Shown here one piece after another: positions 53,217 through 64,000 of a stretch of 64,000 nucleotides of DNA. The DNA comes from Effrenium voratum. Taxonomy: Eukaryota > Sar > Dinophyceae > Suessiales > Symbiodiniaceae. The position numbers and the translations under genes are program-made. How positions within the stretch are numbered: position 1 is the first letter of the stretch; each line of letters opens with the position of its first letter. Location: the NCBI GenBank assembly GCA_963377175.1, contig CAUJNA010003827.1, forward strand, positions 1 to 64,000. The letters are read 5' to 3'. The notes under the pieces were generated by a model. The model did not search any database, was not told the origin of the DNA, and was given only the letters and a program-made list of their open reading frames with translations.

Positions 53217-54724
53217 CTAAGAGTAAAAGTACACACCCCAAAAGTACATACCCGAAAATAATGGAAACACCTTCTCGGGGTGGGGACGTGTGCTTGCCAC
53301 TTTCGCTGTTAGCCTATGCCAGGCGCTACTCGTGATGGTTTGTGTCCAGCCCCGGGATGGCAAGAGCAGTCTGGGCAGAACCACGCCCAGGTGATGCCCC
53401 AGATTTCTCATTTTGAGACCGGTGCTGAGGAACCTCATGTCGATCAGGGCAAGCCCCAGTTCAATCGTGATCCCGACAAAGAAGATCAACCTCCTAGCCA
53501 GAAACAAGGGCGACGCGGCGATGTTCACGATAGCGCGAGGGAGGCGGGAGAATGCAAAGCGCTTTGCCGACAAATCGTTGACAAGGAAGAAGTGGCCGAT
53601 GAAGCGGAGGTGAGCGACGGCGGTGTATTCACCAACGATGAAGCAACGCAAGACGGAGAGGTCGGTTTCTTCGGCGACGACAAAATGAACCTCAGCTTCA
53701 ACGCCAGAACAAGGCCGTGTGCGCTGTGTGGATGAGGCACCAGACGCTGGCTACATTGCCGGGTTCATCGCTGCCGCGCTGTGCAATTACTGGCCGCAAT
53801 TTGAAAGGAACGAGCGCAATGAGAGAAAACAATTTGTCCAACCACATCGGTGACAAGGCGAGATATCATCCTTTTCCATCGCAGGGATGAAGATGGAGTT
53901 GTTGCGCCACTGACGAAAGATCAATTCGATGCTGTTTTCAGGGTATACCGATGAGATTGAGTCGCAGCACTGGAATGTTGTTGGTCAACGCATCCTGTGA
54001 CATCGCTGGACTGATGATGTGGCCCGATGATGAACCTCTAACTGCAAAGGGGGGTGTCGTAAATCACTGGTCGCCGTGTTTATGTTTCCTGGCGTTCTAC
54101 AGAGCAGGCGGACAGTTCCGTTCTTGCTTTACGAATTTTTCATCCCTGCCTGGCTCAGTGCCGGTGGGCGTTACAAATCAACTGTGTTGCTCCTGCCCAT
54201 TCACGGAGAGGACTTCCGTGGCCTCGTTAGCACTTACAGGCGCAACGCCTTTCGACAACTTTTTGAGCTTCTTTAGATTAGATCACCCAAACGCGTGTCG
54301 CCCGCTGCGACAAGTCCAGCCTCCTGCGCAATTACGATGCTCTCAGGCCAATGCCCGCTTTCTCCAGCTCCGCGCGGCGTATGAGGCGGGCGGTGCGTCG
54401 CTTTCCTTCCACGCGCCGTGGTCAAAAGGCCAAAAGGGAAATTCCGTCACCAATCTGCAGACCAGTCAACGCAATGCCACGCGTGGCAGACGGTTGGTCA
54501 TGTTATGTCCTGTTTTTCAACAGCGTAGGCGGGCAAGTTGGGGCAAGTGGCAGGGCTTTGTCATCTTGCCCGATGGGAATGAGCCGGGCACTCCCGTGCC
54601 AGGAGCTTACAGCGGCGACGGCGAAGGCGACAACGTTCGCTGCCCCAGTGAAGGAGATGGGATGAACAACCGCCTGATATCAGCTTTTCAACGTCGTCGT
54701 GTCCTTGTTTCTACCCATAGTTGA
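53217..54724. other. Region of overlapping unassigned open frames
   Basis: A minus frame at 53,217-53,651 (144 codons, hydrophobic LIFFVGITIELGLALIDMRF) opposes a plus frame at 53,316-53,735 (139 codons, charged). A plus frame at 53,951-54,724 (257 codons, with QGFVILPDGNEPGTPVPGAY) follows. A plus segment without Met at about 53,735-53,830 (GYIAGFIAAALCNYWPQFER) also looks protein-like. I cannot decide which, if any, is real, and recognise no family. Confidence 0.25.
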
Positions 54725-55234
54725 CGATTCGATTTTCGCAATTTGGCACAAGCCGCCTCAACGTAGGCCCGTTGCAGGTGAAGTCAGAATTTCTTTGGCA
54801 AAGGGTTCTGTGAACCCAGCCTTCACCTAGATTTGGTTTGCTTCCAAGGCCGCTCAAAACCACAAACAAATGCGCTGCGAACTTGCCGCTCAATCTGGAT
54901 AAACACCTCAGAGGTGTGTTGCTTAGGTGGGACGAGACAAAGTGGAGCAGGCGGGCCAGTCGCAGTATAATTTTTCCCCCAGACAAGGTGCTGTCGGCTG
55001 TTTTTGTGTGTGGAGGCGGGTGATTCGGGCGCATTTTTCAGCATGCGTCTCATGAGGGGGCAGAAAAATGCAGGCATGTGGAAGAAATGGACCGCATGAA
55101 GGCGCGGTACGCTGTTGTTCCGGTCGCTGCGGTCGACTGCGCCGAGTTTCCACTGGAGAATGTGTTCTCCCGTTTCTGGACCCGCAAAAGTACGGGATTT
55201 AAATGGAACGCAGGGCATGCAGAGAAGGCGAGAT

Positions 55235-55400
<166 letters not shown>

Positions 55401-55439
55401 AAGGGTTTGGAGTGTGTATATTTTTCTGAGACCTGTTTG

Positions 55440-56630
55440 TTTTTTTGATCCACTTATTTTTTTGGTTTACCTTGTTTGTTCTTTTTGATCCGGCGCCCCC
55501 TCCTTCCCGCCCCCCATCTGAGACTTCCAACCCCCCCCCCACCCGCCCTTCCTTCAACGATAAAATGGCCATGAAGACATTCCCAGGTGTTGCCTTCTTG
55601 CGGGAAACCGCCAAGCACTCAAGAAGGTTTATAAACTTTCCTGCAAGTTTATGAACCTTATGTAGGCTTATTGCGTAGCAAATGGATACTGTTGTTTGGG
55701 ACAAAAGGTTTGCGAAGAACACAACCTGAGCAAATTCTACGAAACACTGCGTTTTGCAGCATTTTGTTGGACCCCTAATCCCTTGAAATGTCCTTTCCAT
55801 TTTGGAACACCTGAAACCTAGAATCTGGAGATCAGAATCCTGGAAATGTCTAATGTTGGATTCTCCAAGCCTCATAATTTGGAGCCGGGAGTCCTCCAAC
55901 ATGTCCAAAATGTAAATTCCTTTCCAAATAAGACTATACTCTGAATTGCGTTGGAATGTTGAATAGAATTGAGTAACGACATAGTTCACCACAATTCATA
56001 ATTCATCATAATTTCTATATGTAATCAGAATTTGAATAGGAGTTTCTTTCCAGACAAGGACAATTCAAATTTAAGTAGAGTTGACATATACTACAATGCG
56101 GACAGAATGAACGAAGTATTTAAATTAGGATTCCCTTCCCAAATATGACTTAAATTTGAATAGAGCTTAATCCGGAAAGAATCAATTTGGCCTTTGCAAC
56201 CAAATCTAATAGCGGGCAAATATTCCCAGCCTCCCAAAATTGGTGTGGAGATTTGTTTGGCATGTGCTCAGAGCTTTCATTAGGATATTTTGTGCTTTTG
56301 GGTGTGGGCAGGTTGCAGAGCTCAAAGCTGCAAGCAACATCATTTTTTGAATGTTTGTTCCCCGGTGTGCTCAACACCACTATAAAAAAAACTAGTGTAA
56401 GCCAGACTCGAATCTGAAAACGGAATCCGTTTTTGCTTTGTTGCCTTTCAAGCTTAAAACAAAACACATTTGATGTCAAATAGAAGGTAAAACAGCCAAC
56501 ATAATACTGCATTTTGCAGTGCCTTCAGGCATTTGCCAGCACGAGGCACGCAGAGTAGAGTTGACACCTTCAACAGAAGAGAGGAAAGGTAGGCTCTGGG
56601 GCAGGCGAGTGACCATACATATGGTACAGC
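55440..56630. other. Non-coding, relatively AT-rich stretch
   Basis: A poly-C/T tract near 55,490-55,560, then about 900 bases with more A and T than the surroundings and recurrent AATTTGAATAG-like and CTTTCCAAATA-like words (55,915-56,165). No gene-like frame. Confidence 0.4.
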
Positions 56631-56637
56631 GTTGCCA

Positions 56638-56716
56638 CGCCCCCCCCCCCCCCCCGCCCCCCGCACCCCCCCCTCCAATGGTCATGGGTCAGACAAGTAC
56701 CAACCCCCCCCCCCGG
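56638..56716. repeat. Interrupted poly-C tracts
   Basis: Runs of 7-14 C at 56,640-56,672 and 56,704-56,713. These are error-prone positions for any assembly. Confidence 0.9.
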
Positions 56717-56741
56717 CGTGGTGGTCCTGTGGTTGGGTTGT

Positions 56742-57070
56742 GCTGGTTTAGCGTTGGTTTAGGGTTGGTTTAGAATTGGTTTAGGGTGTATGTAGGGTGT
56801 GTTTATGGTTAGTTTAGGGTTAGTTTAGGGTTGGTTTATGTTGATTTAGGATTGGTTTAGGGTTAGTTTAGGGTTGGTTTATGTTGATTTGGGTTTGGTT
56901 GGTTTAGGGTGTATTGAGGGCTAGTTTAGGGTTGGTGTATGTTGATGTAGGGTTGGTTTAGGGTTGGTTTAGGTTGAGAGGTTTACGGTTTAGGGTTTGG
57001 TTTAGGGTTTGGTGTAGGGTGTATTTAGGGTTGGTTTAGGGTTAGTGTAGGGTTGGTGTATGGTTGGTTG
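56742..57070. repeat. Interstitial telomere-like GGTTTAGGGTT repeat
   Basis: About 330 bases dominated by GGTTTAGGGTTGGTTTAGGG and variants (GGTTAGTTTAGGG, GTTTATGTTGATTTAGG). TTTAGGG is the plant-type telomere unit also reported for dinoflagellates. Units are separated by GTTGG/GTTAG, so this is a degenerate internal tract, not a chromosome end. Confidence 0.8.
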
Positions 57071-57223
57071 CGGGTTGGCTTGTCCTGGGTGTGGGGGTGC
57101 TGGGGAGTTCAGGGGGTCGGGGTGGGGGTGGGACTGTAGGCGCCAGGATCCGGGGGCTCGGGGTGTCCGGCCGGGGGGGCATACCATCTTGGGGGGGTGG
57201 TAGCAACACGGAACACGGTACCA

Positions 57224-57250
57224 TATACATATATATATATATATATACAT
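57224..57250. repeat. (AT)n microsatellite
   Basis: ATATATATATATATATAT flanked by ACATATA on both sides. Confidence 0.9.
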
Positions 57251-57296
57251 ATGCGTAAATAGGAAGGAGTGGCGAACCCGAAACCGAAATCGGAGA

Positions 57297-57440
57297 ATGG
57301 CCGTTTCCCAAGTTCCCGAGCCTGACATGCAGCCCGAGGCCTCGTTCCAGGAGTTCGAGCGACAGCGCGAGCAGTGTGAGAGCCAGCTGCAGCGCTTGCA
57401 GCAGGAGAGGGCGCCGTGCCTTGAGATCCTTGAGCCATGA
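57297..57440 (+). CDS. Possible small exon or ORF with coiled-coil character
   Basis: 47 codons, MAVSQVPEPDMQPEASFQEF then ERQREQCESQLQRLQQER, strongly helical and heptad-like, ending in a stop at 57,438-57,440. A Lys/Gln-rich open block bounded by CAG sites at 58,445-58,540 (EQQKRAAKKQPGSDLLAQPQ) could belong to the same split gene. No family is assigned. Confidence 0.25.
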   Translation: MAVSQVPEPDMQPEASFQEFERQREQCESQLQRLQQERAPCLEILEP

Positions 57441-58548
57441 ATCCTCCAGCGTACAAGGGAGACCTAAACGAAAGCGCTGCTTCATTTTGGAACTTCTGGT
57501 TCAAATAATGTTGGACTAAACGACCAGACCCATCGCATGGCGGAGTGCAGGCCATAAAGAAGAGGATGGTGAAGGAGAAGACTGGGTGGGGTGGGGGCAC
57601 GAGGTGCATAGCAATGAACTTAGTCTGGCTGCGGTGATATTGGCCTGACTGCGCTAGCTGCATACTGTAATTGCGCTGGAGCCGGTTCGCTTGGCAACCA
57701 AACTGCTGCTGCAGAAGGCTGCTAAATCTTTGTCTCCACAGCTGGCAGCTTTTGCAGCATGTTCAGGGGCAGGAAAGTTGGTTGGCAAGTTGGAAAGTTG
57801 GAAAGTTCATTGTGTTCATGCGCGCGAAAATCTCGCCGTCCATTCCCACCGCTCGAATTCCCAGTGTCCAGGAGAGGGCGTCGAAGGAGCCTAAGCCGCA
57901 GCCTCTGACGAGGCGGGCTCCCACTTTTTCTTCTTTTTTTTCTTCGCCTGGAACCGGTCCAGCGATGCGAACGCGCTCCCTGGCTGAATGCACCAAAACT
58001 TCCTGGCCCCCGAAGCGGGGCCCGCCAGGAAGCAACAGAAAAAGCTCCAGAAGCAGGCTGCGGGGATGACGGCCGGCGAGCTGGTGGCTTGAGCTGGAAT
58101 GGTTGAATTCGCCCCATTTGATCGCAACCATGAGGTGAAGTCTGTCCGGTTTTGTTTGTCCTCCCCCAAATGCTGTTTGAAATTGTGGGTAACTTTGGGG
58201 TGGTAGCTTTCAATCTTACATCCTTTGATTGCAGCGCTCCAACTTGAACGGGGCCGTTTCATCTTCGTCGCTGTCAGGCGTCTCCCAGTGTTTCAGTACA
58301 TGGTTTTTCTTCTGAATTCCTTCAGGGGTGCTCGCGATACAAAAGGGTGCGAAACCTTCAGATTCCCTTTGTCCCATGCTTTGCTTTTTTGCCCGATCGG
58401 GTGCTTGTTGGAATGGCAGAGCGGCTGGGCTCATGCTTGGCAGGAGCAGCAGAAAAGGGCGGCCAAGAAACAGCCAGGCTCGGATTTGCTGGCGCAGCCG
58501 CAAGGCAAAGCAGAAAATAGAATTGCTATTCTCAGACAGGTGGCTCAA

Positions 58549-59185
58549 TTGAAATTCTCAAGTAACGGGACTGAGGCATTCCTATTCTGAGAAGAAGGTT
58601 GGGGTGAGTTTTCATGGGCGCAATCAGTGACTACTTTCGTTATTCTGTGTTGCCTTTTCTGACCTCTAGAGGAAACACACACACAAACGGGGGTTGAGGG
58701 TTGAGGAGGTTCAAGCCAAAAAAAAAGAGGTTGGTTGCATTGGAAGGCCCTGTTTTGTTGCAGGTGTTCTTAGCAGCCCGTCGCAGGTGGAACCTGATCA
58801 ATGGCTTGATAAACCGACTGGGTGTAGGTGTGTGGGTCTCATGTCATCTGAGAAGGCCTTTTGAAAGCCTCATACGCTATGTCCTCAGTTGCCCCACCCC
58901 TCAGCTGCCAGACGCTGAGCGCGGAGATTCGCCGGAGGAGCGGCCGCGTGGCGTGTTCGGACATCGCAGAGCCGGGTTGAGGAATCCGCCGGTAACACAA
59001 GCAAACTTGAAAGAGAGGGGCTTTGCTTTCCAAGCTGTGCCCGTTTTTGTCGTTCCTTGTTTTCCCCGGCTTGGCTAGCGCAGGCTAATTTTCCCCACGC
59101 TTGAGTTCGTAAAAAGGGGCTCCGGGATTAAACCCACCATCCACATTCACCGGGCTATTTGCCGGTGCTACGCAAAAGCGCTCAA
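58549..59185. other. Spacer upstream of the second Copia-type element
   Basis: No gene recognised. If the second element has a 3' LTR it should lie at the right end of this stretch in minus orientation, but its partner is beyond the window. Confidence 0.35.
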
Positions 59186-59469
59186 GCCCCCATCTTCTGC
59201 TTGTAGTTCTCCTGCCGCATTTTTCTCATCGTCCATCCGAGACCTTGTGATGTTGGAGCTGATTCGAGGTGTTGCACCTCTTCCTGATTGCCGTGGGACT
59301 CTCGCACGCTGTAGCTGCACCAGCACTCGTCCTTGCACTCCGCCAAGAACCTCATTCTACGCCTTACCCCCAGCAAATCCTGCATTGTTGTCTCGCTCGC
59401 TCTCCTCCGACCCACACGAACTCCGCCCTGTGGTCGGCCTTGCATAGATCCCCTTGTTCTGGTCCGACC

Positions 59470-60660
59470 CACACGCTCTTTGTCTTGCCGTCGGCCTTGC
59501 GTAGATCCCCTCGCTCTCGTCCAAAGACCCCTCGGAAGCTGCTGCCACTCAAGCCCCTCAGTCTTGATGTTCCCCAGCTTCCACTTCCGCCCCCATTATC
59601 CCAAAGGACTTCAGCTCGTCGATCTACCCTGATGTCCACCTTCTTCTCCTCGGACATCACCCTCATCATCTTCATGGTTCCATACGTCAACACCTTGTCG
59701 ACCACTTGATGACCATAGCTGCCCCCACAGCCATCAGCAGCACTCCTACCACATATCACTCAGCTCCATCCATGAAGCTCATGGATGCCTTGCCATCCGC
59801 GGACATGCCCTTTGCGCTTGCAATGAGGCTCGCGTCAACAGCCACCAGAACACCTAGAATTGGAGGGCAGCCCGATGGGCAGTGCTGCCTAGCGGAAACG
59901 GCTGCAGACCTGCTCTGGCCATCCTGGGGTGGGTCCGGTTCATGTTCCCTGGACCTCTTATCTGTGGGCGGTTCATCTCCTGGCGATCTTGTTTTCCCTT
60001 TTTCAGGCCCAGTGGCTCTTTTTAGTGACCCATTCAGCATTCCTAACTCCACCATGAAGTTTCCAAAGTCTTGAGCAACTTCGCGAGCCCATCCACCACC
60101 AACTGCGCCCCCGGCATGTGCTCCAGGACCCACTCACCCTCCTCCAACGCCCACCTCAGCGCCGATGCCCTTATCCTCAAATGGCGTGTCCGCCAATTTC
60201 CAGCTCCATTCGACGCCAGGCTGACGCCATATTGTCACCATACATCCTTTTCTGATGAACTTTCTCTCCAGCAACCACCTCTGCCAATGCCACCAGCGCT
60301 CGTCCCCCAGCTCGCCCTCCGCAGTGCTCTGAGCTACAAACGGTTGGCGCACTGACTCCCAGCAAATCGGAGCTCCGTCCACAAAGCCAATGATGCCCTG
60401 CACACTCCTGTCCTCACCTCCCGAAGCAAGCGAGATGTCCGTGAATACCTCCACCATGTTGTTCTGCCTCTTCAAACCCTGGCCTTCCCGCGATGCCCGT
60501 CCCTTCACCGGACCATAGTTGAGTACTCGCCCAGAAGTTTCCTTCACATACTTCAGCACCTCCTTTCCCATGGTTACCACCGCGACCCCCTTTCTGGTCC
60601 ACCTCCACATCGCCGCCACTGCCATCGCAATATCAGGCCGCGTCTTCGATGCAAGCCAGA
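59470..60660 (-). pseudogene. Copia RNase H domain, frameshifted
   Basis: GALLWLASKTRPDIAMAVAA (60,668-60,610) ends RT. RNase H follows with VEVFTDISLASGGEDRSVQG (first Asp), FVDGAPICWESVRQPFVAQS and TAEGELGDE (about 60,455-60,300), the canonical Copia pattern W-x-S-x-R-Q-x-x-V-A-x-S-T-A-E. Later parts (HVVEWSWKLADTPFEDKG-like, EEGETKK-like) are spread over three frames down to 59,182. Confidence 0.7.
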
Positions 60661-60670
60661 GAAGAGCTCC

Positions 60671-61120
60671 GGTGAAAAAATAAAAACAACAATACTAATT
60701 ACTATATTTGATCATTTTACACATTATTCTATTGATTCAAAACAAAAAGATTCTGGTTTATGTTGGTCTGATTTAAATAGTTTAAATACAATTAAAAAAC
60801 ATCATAATTGGAAATTATTTATTATTCAGTCAAATCCTGATGATCTTTCTATTAATAATAATAAATGGGCACACAAATTGTTATATATTATATATATATA
60901 TATATATATGTTTTTTTGTTTTGATAGGTTTGGTGTAACAAGACAAAAATGGTTTGTTTTGTCTTTTTTTTTTTAAAAAAAAAAATTTTAGTTTTGTTGT
61001 TTTTATCTTTTTTTTGTTTTGTTTGTCTTTTTGTAGGTGATTATTTGTGTATGTGATTGTCTGTATAAAAACAGATAGGTTTGTGTCAGTTTGTAAGGAA
61101 AAGTGACTGGTTTGTATACA
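60671..61120. other. AT-rich island with a stop-free frame, interrupting the element
   Basis: About 450 bases of strongly AT-rich sequence lie in GC-rich element DNA with abrupt edges. On the plus strand 60,674-60,976 is one open frame of 100 codons: ILITIFDHFTHYSIDSKQKD, GLCWSDLNSLNTIKKHHNW and NPDDLSINNNKWAHKLL, almost all with A/T third positions. It has no early Met. A GT...AG pair (60,880-60,928) could remove the ATATAT stretch and keep the frame (HKL to FGVTRQKWFVL). The 6-mer AGAGCT occurs at both edges. It resembles coding DNA of an AT-rich genome; the source is unknown, and an assembly chimera is possible. Confidence 0.55.
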
Positions 61121-61129
61121 ATGAGAGCT

Positions 61130-62040
61130 GCACCTCCTCTGGGCTACCATCCTTGGTCTCATCATCGGACCTCCGTAGCTTCCTGGATTCCCCACTTTGC
61201 CGTCAAGTCCTCCGCAAAGGTCTTCTGGTTCACCAAATATCCCTCTCCCTTCTTGTACACCTCAAAGCCACAAAACCTCATCGGCACTTCCTCGGTTGCC
61301 CATTCTGCAGGCGACAGCCTCCAATCTCCTTCATTCATCCTTGCTCTAGCTGCCTCAAGCCTCGAACTGCACCCGTGTTCACCTCCACGATCCGCCACAG
61401 GTTCGGCTCTTCTCGTCGTCAACCCGTACACGGCCTTGTCGATGACCCACACTTTGTCTTTGCTCGCGCTCCCCAGCTCCTTGAAGATACCCGCAACCTC
61501 CATGACTAGGAACGCAGCGTGGATGTCTGTACAGAGCATGCTCCATTTCCGCTGCCCAGCCGTCCTCGGGACCATCCTGAACTGCAGCCCATCAGCTCCT
61601 CCTGCATAGAGCTTCTCCGCATCCTTGCCCGCCGAGAAATTCCCGCAGACCACTCCCCGGACCTTCCTCCTCATCTGGAGACTTCCTCGTGCACACCGCC
61701 TTTGCTGGAAGCACCTCCACAGGGCCTGTGATGTCCTCAATGTTTCTCGCAATCGGCTTCACCACCTTCCTCTCCACCAGCGCAGCATACTCCTTCTTCG
61801 CCGCCTCCCTCCAGCTCTCCAGTTCACCTCTCACTTCTCCCACGCTGATCGTCTTGGTGGCCAGCCGCACCTCTTTTGCCCTTGCGGCTTCTTCTACCTG
61901 CATGCCATTCAGCGCCTCGATGTAGCCCCATCGTGGAAGCCCTTCTCGAAGTGCAAGCCACATCTCTTGATCCTCTCCCGCATCCAGGATCTCCAACTCC
62001 TCTTTCCGTCGCATGCTTATGCCATTCTTGAAAGGCAACT
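61130..62040 (-). pseudogene. Copia reverse transcriptase, frameshifted and missing the Y-x-D-D segment
   Basis: ELESWREAAKKEYAALVERK (61,830-61,770), VEVLPAKAVCTRKSPDEEEG, MLCTDIHAAFL (first catalytic Asp), VWVIDKAVYGLTT (61,460-61,420) and, in the next frame, EPNLWRIVEVNTGAVRGL. The palm segment that should carry Y-V-D-D then appears to be deleted, and the text resumes at MRFCGFEVYKKGEGYLVNQK (61,290). I find no Y-x-D-D in any frame between 61,200 and 61,440. Confidence 0.65.
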
Positions 62041-63233
62041 TGATCTTCCGCCTTCTCGACGATCATCGTCAACCGCCTTTTTGGGCCTCCCTGCCCGTCA
62101 GCAGGTCGGGCTGGGTCGATCACTTCCTCCGGTTCCTGGAGATCCGTGGACCCAATATCCACCCGAGGCGCCGACATCGCCGGGCTCCCTGTCGAGGCGC
62201 CAGTGGTACCTCTCATTCTTCGGCTCCTCTTCTTCACGGCGATCGTTCCCCACGGCAATAGTTCTTTTGAAGGCAATCCCACATGCCTCAGAGCCATCGG
62301 CCATGAGGTGGCCTCTTCTTCTCCTGCCTTGAGTAGGGTTCTTGTTGCTCTCTTCAGCACCCAATCTCAGCTTCTACCCTCTCATTCTCCTTGAATGCGT
62401 CTCCAGGAACCGTAGTCTAAACCATGTTCCTATCCTCCGCCCAGCGCTTCACCTGTGCTGTCTGTAGACCGCGCGTAGATCCTGGCAATTGCTGGGAAGA
62501 CATCCGAGACCTTTCTCGATGTGATCGGCTCCACGAATGTGAGGTTTGTCACCGCATTCTGAGCCTCCTCAACCAGCTTTTCCCACACATCCCTGATCTC
62601 TTTCTCGGCCTCTTTCTCCGGCACTTTGTTTCAGTCGTCTTTCTCTTCCAACATATCTAGCTCTATGTCCCCGAAATCCTCGGGCACCGCAGCCTCATAG
62701 TGCTCTTCCAGAAGTGATTTTCTTCCTCGGTTTGTTGGGTAGGTGTAGACCGCTGCCACGAAGTAATTCGCTTGACACCGCTGGTCCTTCCCACTAGCTA
62801 GCCGCCCTGACAAGTCCACCGACAACGTGTAAGCCTGTGGATGTTGTATCCGTCGATGAGGTCGGCCTCTGCCTTGACTTTCCACACATGTTCTGCAATC
62901 TCGACGGGCTGGCTGATGATCACATTGGAAGTGCCTCTTCCACTGTTCCTTCGCCACCGCACTCAAAGGCCGAAGTGCTCTTTGTTCACCATGCTCTACA
63001 TCATCCCGCCTCTGCAGTGCCTCTTTGGTGGCCTGCACCAATCCAGACGCGCAAGCAGACCACCGCTTTGTTTTTACGATCCTCTCTGCTAAGACCTTCG
63101 ACCACTCTTCTCCTCCTTGCCCAGGTCCGGAAATTTCCCCCTGTCCCTGCAGCTCTTCCAGGTTCGTAGCCAACGTCGTAGGCTTCCGTCTCTCATAACC
63201 AAGAGGTCCTTGATCCAGATGTATCAACTCCAA
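62040..63233 (-). pseudogene. Copia integrase, internally deleted
   Basis: The zinc site HFQCDHQPARRDCRTC (about 62,930-62,880) and first catalytic Asp in YTLSVDLSGRL (62,830) lie in a clean frame from 63,233 to 62,631. WEKLVEEAQNAVTNLTFVEP and ARIYARSTDS (62,590-62,450) continue the core. AFKENERVEAEIG with the likely catalytic Glu and KRATRTLLKAGEEEATSWPM follow at 62,400-62,280. The segment with the second Asp between 62,450 and 62,400 is missing. Confidence 0.65.
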
Positions 63234-64000
63234 CGCTTTCCACGCCTGGTCTGCACGCTCACCAAATCCTCCCTCGGCATGTCAACCCTATAATCACCAG
63301 GATCCCGAGGTTGTTCCTGTATGTACCCCACCTTCGGCAACTCCTTTTGTCTCGCTGTTTCCTCTGCGACCACATAGATAGTCATCATCCTCAGCCAAAG
63401 AATGGAGTCCCCCTCTACCATTTCTCGCTCCTGCTGCGTGAGGTCCAAGAACCCATAGGGATGTTCCTCACTCCGCAACGGTCTTGGTCCCGGCGATCTC
63501 GATCTGCACGCTGAAACCGTCCTGCACGGAGGTCCTCCCAGGATCGTCGCCGCCTTTCCGCTCTTGGCCAGCGACAGCAGGTACCCACAGACATCTTCAT
63601 GGTGTAGGTCCTGTACAAAGTGATTAGCCTTGTCAAGACAAACAATTACCGTGCCGTCCGTTTCCGTCCCGCCTCTTCTTCTTATCTCCAGAGAACAAGT
63701 GCAGCTGTATTCTCTTCGCCCGCTCTATTGTCCTCCTTCTTCTTCTTCTTTTCCAGGGCAACTTCTCCAGGTTGTACTCCTGCTGCACCACCAATTATCC
63801 AGGATTTGGTCCGGAACGTCCACGTAGAACTCTTTCAACGCCTACTTCCTCATAGGTGGGCTTCTCCGCCATCTCATTTCCATCTGCTCGATCCGAAGCG
63901 CGATGCCCTCTTCAACCATTGGACAGCCACCAATCATTTTTACCTCTACCGGGACTCCCATGAACGCAACCTCGCGCTTGCCGTTGCTCCAGTTCACGTA
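63224..64000 (-). pseudogene. Copia pol, pre-integrase part, partial
   Basis: Several short minus frames (GFLDLTQQEREMVEGDSILW at 63,455; MKMSVGTCCRWPRAERRRRS at 63,600) share strand and order with the integrase downstream. This part is too broken to define domains and continues past the window end. Confidence 0.4.

Larger units (their letters stand above)
59182..64000 (-). mobile_element. Second Copia-type retroelement, decayed, runs off the window
   Basis: Minus-strand order from the window edge is pre-integrase zinc site, integrase, RT, RNase H, ending QENYKQKMGA at 59,182. The purine run AAGATGGGGGC just after the stop could be the polypurine tract, with the 3' LTR starting near TGAGCGC. 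Many frameshifts, missing catalytic segments and an AT-rich insertion show it is dead. It is a different lineage from the element at 16.4-21.6 kb. Confidence 0.75.

Overview
The window looks like nuclear DNA of a dinoflagellate, most likely a member of the Symbiodiniaceae. This is inferred from four things. Coding blocks are short and separated by introns that often start GC or GT and end AG|G. Several repeat and protein families present here are ones I associate with Symbiodinium-type genomes. There are interstitial TTTAGGG-like repeats. Density of real genes is low against decayed retroelements and simple repeats. No sequence search was possible, so family names rest on motif and alignment memory.

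Layout. 1-3.3 kb (minus strand) holds two broken members of a paired, lineage-specific, uncharacterised protein family. 3.5-4.6 kb (+) is an intact 340-aa kinase-like ORF. 5-6.9 kb carries unusual short-motif clusters, including a perfect 41-bp inverted repeat. 7-15.5 kb (+) is a frameshifted DIRS-like retroelement (gag with CCCH-type finger, reverse transcriptase, RNase H) followed by its dispersed repeat. 16,384-21,621 (-) is a Copia-type LTR retrotransposon with 122-bp LTRs, 5-bp TAACT target duplication and primer binding site, but truncated in RT. 22-28.6 kb is decayed repeat DNA ending in a 505-bp tandem array.

The host-gene region is 29.5-43 kb (+). BMS1, the 40S ribosome-biogenesis GTPase, is spread over at least 30 short coding blocks (29.5-40.3 kb). 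An uninterrupted yghU-type glutathione S-transferase (33,609-34,505) lies in one of its introns on the same strand. A split SAM-dependent methyltransferase follows (41.9-43.0 kb).

43.6-46.2 kb is a large microsatellite complex. An almost undamaged element with 514-bp LTR-like repeats (46,164-51,617) has inserted into its distal end. It encodes an RS/proline-rich protein with an ADP-ribosyltransferase-like H-G-T motif plus a second unknown ORF, and no RT or integrase. 51.6-59.2 kb is mostly non-coding, with CT, C-rich and telomere-like tracts. 59.2-64 kb (-) is a second, more decayed Copia-type element running off the window. It is interrupted by an AT-rich island that contains a stop-free frame with foreign-looking codon use.

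The best candidates for something undescribed are the LTR-bounded ART-like element, the gene-within-a-gene arrangement at BMS1, and the AT-rich island.
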